From assembly GCA_021158305.1 (NCBI GenBank), contig JAGGUU010000175.1, positions 1 through 9,712 on the forward strand: 9,712 nt of DNA, in the 5' to 3' direction. The translations under genes were made by a program, and so were the position numbers. Origin of the DNA: Candidatus Bathyarchaeota archaeon. GTDB taxonomy: Archaea; Thermoproteota; Bathyarchaeia; Bathyarchaeales; DTEX01. The notes under the pieces were generated by a model that saw only the letters and a program-made list of their open reading frames with translations, was not told the origin of the DNA and searched no databases. This document shows, in pieces, positions 1-6,169 of the stretch (the first letter of the stretch is position 1; every line of letters begins with the position of its first letter).

Positions 1-1331
1 CCAATGTACTTTAAGGCTTCTTCAACATTTTTGAATCCATACTTTACCTCCGGGAATTCTTTTCTCAGCTCTATAACGTCCTTCCTTACTTCGGATGGTT
101 CACGCTTGCCCTTAATTATCTGCAGCATTAAGTCGCATAGATGCTTTATATCTTCCTCCCTAAATCCTCTTCTAGTTACGTCTTGGAATCCAATCCTTAT
201 TCCAGATGGGTTCTCACGGTTACTCTGGTCATCGTAGGGCAGTATATTCCTGTTTAGAATTATATTGGCCTCCTCAAGTCTCTCGGCGATTACCCCTCCA
301 CCGCCATATTCTCTAACATCAACGGCTATTTGATGAGATTCCGTGAAGCCCTTAGATTCGCCCAAAACCTTTAATCCATTCTCATAAAGGTACTGCCCAG
401 CCGTCTTTGCGTTTTTAACAGTCTGCCTCGCAAGTTCAGCGCCGAAGACCTTCATCTCAAGAGCAGCTATGCCTAGAGCTGGAAGTCTTCCAAGATGAGT
501 ATTAGATGTGCTTAATGGAAAGATCGCATGTTGAATCTTCTTTATGGCTTTCTCAGTTCGTTCATCTTTAAGATTTCCAAGAATCAAGCCTCCCTGAGGA
601 CCTGGAAAAGTCTTATGCGTTGATGAAGTTACAAAGTCAGCCCCCTCCCTAAGCGGGTCTTGGAAAACCCCGCCAGCTATCAACCCAAGTACATGTGCGG
701 CGTCGTAGACTATGTAAGCTCCAACCTCATCCGCTACGTCTCTGAGCTCTTTAACTGGATGGGGAAAGAGGAAGAGACTGCCGCCGAAAGTGATTATGCC
801 GGGCTTAGTAGCCCTTATTATCCCCGCCGACTTTTCTGAATCTATATTCATCTCCTCAATATTATATGCGTGATCTATATTCACGAGTCCTAGAACCATC
901 CCCGCAAGCCCAGTATAGTCATGCGATATATGGGCTCCGCAGCTCAGAGGGGTGACGACCATCTTGTTATTCTTCGCCGCGAGAGATAGACCCTTAAAAG
1001 CCGCGAGGTTCGCATGGGTTCCAGAGACCAGACGAACATCAGCCCAGTCGCACTTGAAAAGCATCTTGATTAGGTCGGTGACACAATTCTCAATCACAGT
1101 TATGTATTTCTGTCCCTGATAATATCTCTTCTTTACATGTCCTTTAAGATCGTTCTCACCCTCAGCATATCTGCTTTCGAGATCCATCGATAACATGAGC
1201 ATCTCTTCTACGGCGGGAGACTTCAACCCCTCACTTGCAATGAGGTTTATGCACTCGTTGCTTCTGTAGCGTTCATGCATCTTGCTTGCTTCGACGAGCT
1301 CAGCGACTAAACGGAAGAATTCATCCATCAT
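1..1331 (-). CDS. glyA: Serine hydroxymethyltransferase, archaeal type (3' end beyond window)
   Basis: PLP enzyme that interconverts serine and glycine while loading a one-carbon unit onto a tetrahydropterin (folate or methanopterin type, not decidable here); cytosolic. The frame is open for 443 codons with no interruption. It shows NLIASEG (about 29-35), RYAEG (54-58), SGTHAN (103-108), YDAAH (209-213) and the PLP-lysine motif TSSTHKTFPGPQGG, with the Schiff-base lysine at K240. The STHKTFPGPQGG form is typical of archaeal rather than bacterial enzymes. Family members are about 430-440 residues, so only a few C-terminal residues should lie outside the window. The chosen start is the first of two consecutive ATG codons, because GAGGT lies about 5 bases upstream of it. 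A BRE/TATA-like element sits 49 bases upstream. The gene diverges from the homocysteine operon, a plausible partner for methionine synthesis. Confidence 0.96.
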   Translation of the reverse strand, partial: MMDEFFRLVAELVEASKMHERYRSNECINLIASEGLKSPAVEEMLMLSMDLESRYAEGENDLKGHVKKRYYQGQKYITVIENCVTDLIKMLFKCDWADVRLVSGTHANLAAFKGLSLAAKNNKMVVTPLSCGAHISHDYTGLAGMVLGLVNIDHAYNIEEMNIDSEKSAGIIRATKPGIITFGGSLFLFPHPVKELRDVADEVGAYIVYDAAHVLGLIAGGVFQDPLREGADFVTSSTHKTFPGPQGGLILGNLKDERTEKAIKKIQHAIFPLSTSNTHLGRLPALGIAALEMKVFGAELARQTVKNAKTAGQYLYENGLKVLGESKGFTESHQIAVDVREYGGGGVIAERLEEANIILNRNILPYDDQSNRENPSGIRIGFQDVTRRGFREEDIKHLCDLMLQIIKGKREPSEVRKDVIELRKEFPEVKYGFKNVEEALKYI

Positions 1332-1375
1332 CCTCAACCTCGAATTAACACTCCAGAACAAAAGTGAGGGGGATG

Positions 1376-1392
1376 TATTTATTTCTTACCCC
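1376..1392 (-). promoter_or_regulatory. Putative archaeal promoter (BRE/TATA) of glyA
   Basis: Read on the minus strand, GGGGTAAG is followed by the AT-only stretch AAATAAATA, centred near 1380 and 49 bases upstream of the glyA ATG. A typical TATA-to-start distance of about 26 bases puts transcription start near 1354, giving a leader of about 23 bases that contains the GAGGT ribosome binding site. The same geometry recurs at gatB and aIF2 gamma in this window. The element is flanked by GGGGG (1368-1372) and CCCCC (1389-1393) on the plus strand. Predicted by eye. Confidence 0.5.
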
Positions 1393-1403
1393 CGGTGTCT
1401 AAA

Positions 1404-1417
1404 GGAAAAAATATATC
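1404..1417 (+). promoter_or_regulatory. Putative archaeal promoter (BRE/TATA) of the homocysteine operon
   Basis: GGAAAA followed by AATATATC is a good match to an archaeal BRE plus TATA box. Transcription would begin near 1440, about 118 bases before the GTG start at 1558. No AT-rich element lies at the 45-49 base spacing seen at other genes in the window (which would be near 1510), so this is the best candidate promoter. It implies an unusually long leader. Confidence 0.45.
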
Positions 1418-1511
1418 TAGAAGTGAATAACATTAAACATCATTATACAAAAGAATACATGGAGGAATAAAGCTCAGAAGAACCTCAAACTTCCTAACCT
1501 ATCCCCCTAGG

Positions 1512-1533
1512 CTAAGAACCAAAGAGTTCTTAG
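1512..1533 (+). promoter_or_regulatory. Perfect 8-bp hairpin in the leader of the homocysteine operon
   Basis: CTAAGAAC (1512-1519) and GTTCTTAG (1526-1533) are exact reverse complements separated by a 6-base loop, CAAAGA. The hairpin ends 12 bases before the GGAGGG ribosome binding site (1546-1551). No T-run follows, so it does not look like a terminator. It could be an operator dyad for a DNA-binding regulator or an RNA stem affecting translation. The dyad is directly visible; its function is inferred. Confidence 0.5.
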
Positions 1534-1557
1534 AAAGATTCTTCTGGAGGGAGAAAC

Positions 1558-3087
1558 GTGAATAAAGGGGACAGACGTATAAGGTCAGTTAAGGAAATAA
1601 ACGAGAAAATAAAACGCGGAGACGCCGTTGTACTCACAGCTGAAGAGATGATAAAGCTGGCTGAGAGCAGCGGGGTTAAAGCCGCCGCCAAAGAAGTAGA
1701 CATCGTCACAACGGGAACATTCGGAGCCATGTGTAGCTCTGGAGTCTTCCTGAACTTCGGACACTCAGATCCGCCGATAAAGATGACTAAATGCTGGCTT
1801 AACGATGTACCCGTGTATAAGGGACTCGCCGCCGTCGATGGATACTTAGGTGCGGCGGCACTGAGTGAAACCCGCGGATTCGAGTATGGAGGCGGCCATG
1901 TTATAGAGGACTTGGTATCGGGCAAGGAGATAGAGCTGAGGGCTGAATCTTATGGAGCTGATTGCTACCCACGCAGACATATCGAGACCACGATAACCAT
2001 AGATGATCTGAATCAAGCCATTCTGGTCAATCCGAGAAACTGTTATCAGAGATATGATGCTGCAACGAACAGTAGTGATAGGATCTTGTACACATACATG
2101 GGTACTCTCCTACCGAATTATGGAAACGTAACATTCACGGGAGCCGGACAGCTAAACCCGTTATGTAAAGACTGGAATTATGAGACGATTGGAATAGGTA
2201 CGAGGATCTTTCTAGGAGGCGGAGTAGGCTATGTCATAGGTGAGGGAACACAACATAATCCCCAAAGCGGATTCGGTACGTTAATGGTTCGCGGAGACCT
2301 AAAGAGGATGAACAGCAGATACTTGAGGGGCGCCTCATTCTACAAGTATGGAGTCACCCTATACGTAGGCATAGGCATACCAATACCGATAATCAATGAG
2401 AGGGTTGCAAAGACCGCTACTCTGCGAGACGATCAGATAATCGTCGAGATAAGAGATTACGGCGTTCCATCGAGACCGGATAGAAGACCAGTAATCAAAA
2501 GAGTCACATACGCGGATCTCAGAAGCGGGAAAGTATACATAAACGGCAAGGAGGTTCCATCATCTTCCCTGTCTAGCTATAAGATGGCACGAGAGATAGC
2601 CGAGGTTCTAAAGAAGTGGATTCTTGAGGGCTTATTCTTCCTAACCGAGCCTGTTGAGCCTCTTCCAAGAAAAGGAAGGTTGAAACCCCTACGCGTAAGG
2701 AGAAAAGAACCCACCGTTCGAGAATTAATGAGAAGAGAAGTTGTCACGGCGAAGCCTGATGAAAAAGTTGAGGAAGCCGCTCGGAAACTAATAGTCAAGG
2801 GAATAGACCATCTGCCAGTAATAGCTGAAGATGGTAGACTCGTCGGAATCGTAACTTCCTGGGACCTTGCTAGGGCTATTGCTGAGCGGAGACGGTTTCT
2901 CTCGGAGATAATGACTAGGCGAGTTGTTACTGCGCGTGAAGACGAAACAATCGATGCTGTCGCATGGAGAATGGCTCAGCATAGCATCTCCGGAGTGCCA
3001 GTTGTAGATGAGGAGAAGAAAGTTATCGGAATAATAACGACGGATGATATTTCCAAAAGACTTGTGGAGGGAAGATCTAGGGTATGA
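1558..3087 (+). CDS. L-aspartate semialdehyde sulfurtransferase, COG1900 (DUF39) with C-terminal CBS pair
   Basis: Catalytic subunit of the archaeal route that inserts sulfide-derived sulfur into aspartate semialdehyde to give homocysteine, as described for Methanosarcina MA1821. The DUF39/HcyB-like domain spans roughly residues 12-365. Two family cysteines are visible: C59 in FGAMCSSG and C136 in YGADCYPRR. From memory the MA1821 persulfide cysteines are C54 and C131, which have the same 77-residue spacing. A glycine-rich segment, FLGGGVGYVIGEGTQ, lies near 218-232. Two CBS domains follow (about 386-442 and 449-505), suggesting control by an adenosyl ligand. The GTG start is supported by GGAGGG (1546-1551) at 6-base spacing and by the family-like N-terminus VKEINEKIKRGDAVVLTAEEM. 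The stop overlaps the next gene's ATG (ATGA). The protein is 509 residues, normal for the DUF39-CBS form. Confidence 0.92.
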   Translation: MNKGDRRIRSVKEINEKIKRGDAVVLTAEEMIKLAESSGVKAAAKEVDIVTTGTFGAMCSSGVFLNFGHSDPPIKMTKCWLNDVPVYKGLAAVDGYLGAAALSETRGFEYGGGHVIEDLVSGKEIELRAESYGADCYPRRHIETTITIDDLNQAILVNPRNCYQRYDAATNSSDRILYTYMGTLLPNYGNVTFTGAGQLNPLCKDWNYETIGIGTRIFLGGGVGYVIGEGTQHNPQSGFGTLMVRGDLKRMNSRYLRGASFYKYGVTLYVGIGIPIPIINERVAKTATLRDDQIIVEIRDYGVPSRPDRRPVIKRVTYADLRSGKVYINGKEVPSSSLSSYKMAREIAEVLKKWILEGLFFLTEPVEPLPRKGRLKPLRVRRKEPTVRELMRREVVTAKPDEKVEEAARKLIVKGIDHLPVIAEDGRLVGIVTSWDLARAIAERRRFLSEIMTRRVVTAREDETIDAVAWRMAQHSISGVPVVDEEKKVIGIITTDDISKRLVEGRSRV

Positions 3088-3488
3088 GAGTTAGGCTTAT
3101 ATACTCCCCAGATGTGGTTGAAAAACCAATCTTAGCGGAGGTAATATCCAAAACTGGGCTCTTAATCAATATTTTAGAAGCTAAGGTTAACGCGCAGAAA
3201 GGAGAACTCGTCGTCTCGATTCCCTCCAGCGGAGAAAAACTCGAAGAAGCCATAGCTATGTTCAGAAGAGCCGGCGTTAAAGTTGAGGAGATCAAAGAGA
3301 CCCTAAAGATAGACCAAGAGAAATGTACTTCATGCGGAGCCTGTATATCTCCCTGTCCAACTCAAGCTCTTCAGTTCAGTTCAGACTGGACCCTAAAATA
3401 TGAAGAGGAAAAATGCGTCGCCTGCGGAACCTGCGTGAACGCATGCCCATTCGGCGCCCTAACTCTCTTGGAGGGCAGCGAAGGTTGA
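3084..3488 (+). CDS. NIL-domain ferredoxin, iron-sulfur subunit of aspartate semialdehyde sulfurtransferase
   Basis: Small partner of the COG1900 enzyme, like MA1822 of Methanosarcina, thought to deliver electrons (and perhaps handle sulfur) during homocysteine formation. Residues 1-75 form a NIL domain, an ACT-like ferredoxin-fold module first noted in the methionine ABC transporter ATPase. Two 4Fe-4S binding motifs follow: C81-x2-C84-x2-C87-x3-C91-P and C111-x2-C114-x2-C117-x3-C121-P, so all eight ligands are intact. The product is 134 residues, the usual size. The ATG overlaps the upstream stop by 4 bases, with GGAGGG at 3066-3071, pointing to translational coupling. The TGA stop overlaps the TTG start of the UPF0280 gene. 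The sequence and gene order make the assignment strong; the precise electron-transfer step is family knowledge. Confidence 0.92.
   Translation: MRVRLIYSPDVVEKPILAEVISKTGLLINILEAKVNAQKGELVVSIPSSGEKLEEAIAMFRRAGVKVEEIKETLKIDQEKCTSCGACISPCPTQALQFSSDWTLKYEEEKCVACGTCVNACPFGALTLLEGSEG
3470..3475 (+). promoter_or_regulatory. Ribosome binding site that fixes the UPF0280 start
   Basis: GGAGGG lies inside the end of the ferredoxin gene, 9 bases before the in-frame TTG at 3485. The TTG overlaps the ferredoxin TGA as TTGA. An upstream in-frame ATG at 3413 has no such site and would add 24 arginine-rich residues read out of frame through the second cysteine cluster of the ferredoxin. Confidence 0.7.
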
Positions 3489-4195
3489 GGCGAACTCTCC
3501 ACGAATATGGCTTCACGTTAAGTGAGTCTAAAATTCACATGAAATCCGACAACGATGAAGCGCTGAGGAAAGCAGTGGCGGAGATAAAGCGGCACAGGAG
3601 AGAACTGCTCCGCTATATAAATGAGCACCCGGAATTTAGATACGCGATGCATCCAGTGACCCCGGCTCAGAACGCTCCGAGAATTGTACAGGAAATGGCT
3701 TCAGCTGCTTTCAAGGCTAACGTTGGACCTATGGCTTCGGTAGCTGGTGCATTAGCAGATGTGGGTCTAAGATCAATGCTGAAACTAGGAGCTTCCGTAG
3801 CTATAGTTGAGAATGGAGGTGAAATAGCAGCATTCACCGAAGAGCCTATAATCGTATCGATCCTTTCCGGGGATATTTCCCTCTCAGGCAGAATGGGACT
3901 CTGCTTAGGTAGAGAAGACTGCCCCATCGGCATCGCCACCAGCTCTAGCAGAACCAACCGTACACTAAGCTTTGGCGAAGCTGATTCTGTAACTGTAATC
4001 GCGGATAATGCGGCTCTCGCCGACGCAGCTGCAACGGCTATCTGCAACTCAGTAATTGGATTAGGCATAAAAGAGTCTATAGAGAGAGGTTTAGAAAGAG
4101 CTAAGAGAATCGATGGAGTAAGAGGAGTTCTGATAATTCGCGAAGGATATTCAGGAATATGGGGAAACCTGCCCCGAATCATAAGAATAACTTAG
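3485..4195 (+). CDS. UPF0280 family protein (COG2122), sulfide assimilation for homocysteine
   Basis: Third gene of the operon. The Methanosarcina homologue MA1715 was reported to be needed for efficient use of low sulfide in homocysteine synthesis; its chemistry is unsettled. From the TTG start the product is 236 residues, normal for UPF0280. Family hallmarks are NVGPMASVAGALADVG (79-94), ENGGEI (109-114) and the segment GIATSSSRTNRTLSFGEADSV (149-169), followed by an alanine-rich ADNAALADAAATAICN (173-188). Cysteines are C140, C146 and C187. From general knowledge the family is structurally related to ApbE-like proteins; I see no signal peptide or membrane segment. The start choice rests on GGAGGG at 3470-3475 and the TTGA overlap. 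The stop overlaps the convergent pheA stop by 4 bases. Confidence 0.88.
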   Translation: MRRTLHEYGFTLSESKIHMKSDNDEALRKAVAEIKRHRRELLRYINEHPEFRYAMHPVTPAQNAPRIVQEMASAAFKANVGPMASVAGALADVGLRSMLKLGASVAIVENGGEIAAFTEEPIIVSILSGDISLSGRMGLCLGREDCPIGIATSSSRTNRTLSFGEADSVTVIADNAALADAAATAICNSVIGLGIKESIERGLERAKRIDGVRGVLIIREGYSGIWGNLPRIIRIT

Positions 4196-5043
4196 ATGGA
4201 TGAGGGATCATGCGTTTCCGGAGCCTTCGGATAGGATCCTAAAACCTTCACGAAGACTGCCTTGCTCCTCAACCCCTCCAAAGCCTCAGCGCATCTTCTT
4301 TCACTTCTATGCCCCTCAAAGTCGAGATAGAAGTTGTATTCCCAAGGCCTCCTCTTAGTCGGTCTGGACTCTATCTTTGTCAGGTTGATCCTTCTCTTTG
4401 CAAATTCGCCTAGTGCTTCATAAAGTGCTCCGGGAACATGCCTGGTTGAAAAGATTACCGAGGTTTTGTCATTACCAGTCGGCGGCGCATCATCTCTTGA
4501 GAGGACGAAGAAACGCGTATAATTGTTAGGTGCGTCTGAAATCCCACGGGCCAAGATCTTCATATCGTAAATTTCAGCCGCCCTCTCGCTGGCTATAGCT
4601 CCCGCATCCCTCAGTCCCTTCTCCTTTATCATCTTCACACTTCCAGCGGTGTCGTACGTTGAGATCAACTGGCAGTTTAAGCCTTCTAAATAGGTTCTGC
4701 ATTGCCCCAACGCTTGAGGATGCGAATATATCACCTTTATCTCGTTCAGCTTGGTTCCTGGATTCGCTATTAGACAGTGAGTGATCTTGAGTATGACTTC
4801 TCCGCAGACTTTCAGGTCATACTTTAGGAAGAGGTCGTAAACGGCGTTAACGCTTCCTTCAATTGAGTTTTCTATCGGAACGACTCCGTAGGAAACTTCA
4901 TTCATCTCAACCATTCTGAAGACATCAGCGAAGCTCCTGCAGGGAACCGACTCAATCGATTCCCCAAAGTATGAGTAAATGGCGCTTTCACTATATGCTC
5001 CGGGCTCACCTTGATAGGCAACCTTGACCTTCTCCTTCCTCAT
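4192..5043 (-). CDS. pheA: Prephenate dehydratase with ACT regulatory domain
   Basis: Converts prephenate to phenylpyruvate in phenylalanine synthesis; cytosolic. No chorismate mutase domain is fused, so this is the monofunctional form. From the ATG at 5043 it is 283 residues: MRKEKVKVAYQGEPGAYSE opens the catalytic domain, VPIENSIEGSV lies at 55-65 and the catalytic TRF triplet at T176-R177-F178. The ACT domain follows with GALYEAL (205-211) and ESRP (225-228), the two motifs that bind phenylalanine, so feedback inhibition is expected. An in-frame TTG at 5097 would add 18 residues with a CLKC motif. I prefer 5043 because the added stretch is unlike the family, and the best TATA-like element (5098-5106) would start transcription downstream of that TTG. 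The Shine-Dalgarno match before 5043 is weak. The gene converges on the homocysteine operon. Confidence 0.93.
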   Translation of the reverse strand: MRKEKVKVAYQGEPGAYSESAIYSYFGESIESVPCRSFADVFRMVEMNEVSYGVVPIENSIEGSVNAVYDLFLKYDLKVCGEVILKITHCLIANPGTKLNEIKVIYSHPQALGQCRTYLEGLNCQLISTYDTAGSVKMIKEKGLRDAGAIASERAAEIYDMKILARGISDAPNNYTRFFVLSRDDAPPTGNDKTSVIFSTRHVPGALYEALGEFAKRRINLTKIESRPTKRRPWEYNFYLDFEGHRSERRCAEALEGLRSKAVFVKVLGSYPKAPETHDPSSI

Positions 5044-5097
5044 GATTTCTCGCCTACATTTCAAGCAGCCGCGTCCTCTTTTCTTTGAATCATCCAA

Positions 5098-5115
5098 TTA
5101 ATAATATCTTTTGGT
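5098..5115 (-). promoter_or_regulatory. Putative promoter (BRE/TATA) of pheA
   Basis: On the minus strand CCAAAAGA is followed by TATTATTAA, centred near 5102. Initiation about 26 bases downstream (near 5076) would give a leader of about 33 bases to the ATG at 5043 and would exclude the upstream TTG at 5097. A second AT-rich stretch further upstream, around 5120-5140, is an alternative. Confidence 0.4.
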
Positions 5116-5151
5116 TCCTTAAGCAATAAGACAAAAAAGGCTTTGCGACGC

Positions 5152-5158
5152 TATAAAT
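5152..5158 (+). promoter_or_regulatory. TATA-like element upstream of galT
   Basis: TATAAAT is a consensus-like TATA box on the galT strand. It is centred only 36 bases before the TTG start, so transcription would start near 5181, inside the GGAGGTG ribosome binding site. No clear A-rich BRE precedes it. It may be the real box with a very short leader, or the working promoter may lie nearer 5120-5140. Confidence 0.35.
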
Positions 5159-5190
5159 CTGTGAGCAGAGATCGCTGGGAGGTGTGACCG

Positions 5191-6141
5191 TTGGAGCTCA
5201 GATGGGATCCGATAATGAGGCAGTGGATCATAGTCTCCGGAGCTAGGGGGAAGCGTCCCCTGCTACCCGAGGGATTCTGTCCCTTCTGTCCCGGATCTGA
5301 GGAGGTACCCAAGGGAGACTGGACCGTTATAAGCTTGCCAAATAAGTTTCCAGCCTTAAAACCTGATCCTCCACCGCCAAGCAGGTCTGATAGACTATAT
5401 AAAACGCGTCCCGCAAGAGGAGTATGTGAAGTTATAGTCTACACTCCTAAACATGATGTCACGCTGGCCGACTTAAGCGTTGAGAATATTAAGGCGGTGA
5501 TTGGTCTCTGGACTGAGAGATTCGTGGAGCTCGGAAGATTAGATTACGTCAAGTATGTCTTCATCTTCGAGAATAAGGGGCGAATAATCGGCGTTACGCT
5601 TGATCATCCACATGGGCAGCTCTACGCGTTTCCCTTCATTCCCCCAATAATAAGGCGAGAGCTCGAGTCAAGCAGGAGATACTGGAAACGAACTGGAAGA
5701 TGCCTATTTTGCCGCATAATTGAGAAGGAGAAGGAAGATGGAAGACGCATTATCTGCGAGAACGATGGCTTTGTATGCTTTCTTCCATTCTTCGCTCATT
5801 GGCCCTACGGGGTGCACATATACCCGAAGAGACACGTTACTGCTCTTCCAGATCTTAATGAAGAAGAGAGGATGATGCTTGCATCTCTACTAAAAAGGGT
5901 GCTTAGAAAATTTGATAACCTCTTCAATATGAGCTTCCCGTACATGATGGTTCTGCATCAAAGACCAACGGATGGAAGAGAATATCCATACTATCACTTC
6001 CACATCGAGTTCTACCCTCCATATCGGGAGAAGGGTAAGATTAAGTATTTCGCAAGCGTTGAAACCGGGGCTGGAACCGTTACTTTCGACTATACTCCAG
6101 AGATGAAAGCGAAGGAGCTACGTGAAAGTCCAGAGACCTAA
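5191..6141 (+). CDS. galT: Galactose-1-phosphate uridylyltransferase (HIT superfamily)
   Basis: Transfers UMP between UDP-glucose and galactose-1-phosphate in the Leloir pathway, in the cytosol. The product is 316 residues with two HIT-like halves. The active-site motif H139-P-H141-G-Q143 carries the nucleophilic histidine H141, preceded by ENKG at 127-130. Metal-site residues are C30-x2-C33 near the N-terminus and C171-x2-C174 at the start of the second half; YYHFHIEFYP (267-276) supplies H269 and H271. The TTG start is well supported by GGAGGTG (5178-5184) at 6-base spacing and by the family-like start ELRWDPIMRQWIIVSGARGKRP. Tandem stops TAA TAG end the gene. No kinase or epimerase gene is adjacent, so it may serve general UDP-sugar exchange; the substrate range cannot be read from sequence alone. 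Confidence 0.92.
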   Translation: MELRWDPIMRQWIIVSGARGKRPLLPEGFCPFCPGSEEVPKGDWTVISLPNKFPALKPDPPPPSRSDRLYKTRPARGVCEVIVYTPKHDVTLADLSVENIKAVIGLWTERFVELGRLDYVKYVFIFENKGRIIGVTLDHPHGQLYAFPFIPPIIRRELESSRRYWKRTGRCLFCRIIEKEKEDGRRIICENDGFVCFLPFFAHWPYGVHIYPKRHVTALPDLNEEERMMLASLLKRVLRKFDNLFNMSFPYMMVLHQRPTDGREYPYYHFHIEFYPPYREKGKIKYFASVETGAGTVTFDYTPEMKAKELRESPET

Positions 6142-6169
6142 TAGTATGTTCCGCAGAAAGCAGCCAGGA

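Noticed and set aside
4..237. 77-codon plus-strand frame at the window start
   Set aside because: Antisense to the C-terminal part of serine hydroxymethyltransferase, which is open and conserved on the minus strand.
1282..1470. 62-codon plus-strand frame covering the glyA start and the intergenic region
   Set aside because: Overlaps the conserved glyA N-terminus on the other strand and has no ribosome binding site or recognisable motif.
1459..1470. Three-codon ATG-GAG-GAA-TAA mini-frame in the homocysteine operon leader
   Set aside because: Too short and lacking methionine or other indicative codons; considered as an attenuator peptide but unsupported.
1530..1925. 131-codon minus-strand frame over the start of the DUF39 gene
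   Set aside because: Antisense shadow of the conserved DUF39 sequence; serine-, threonine- and proline-rich, with no family resemblance.
3667..4182. 171-codon open frame on the minus strand opposite UPF0280
   Set aside because: It lies wholly inside a gene with clear family motifs and has a serine/alanine/proline-rich composition typical of an antisense reading, with no recognisable domain.
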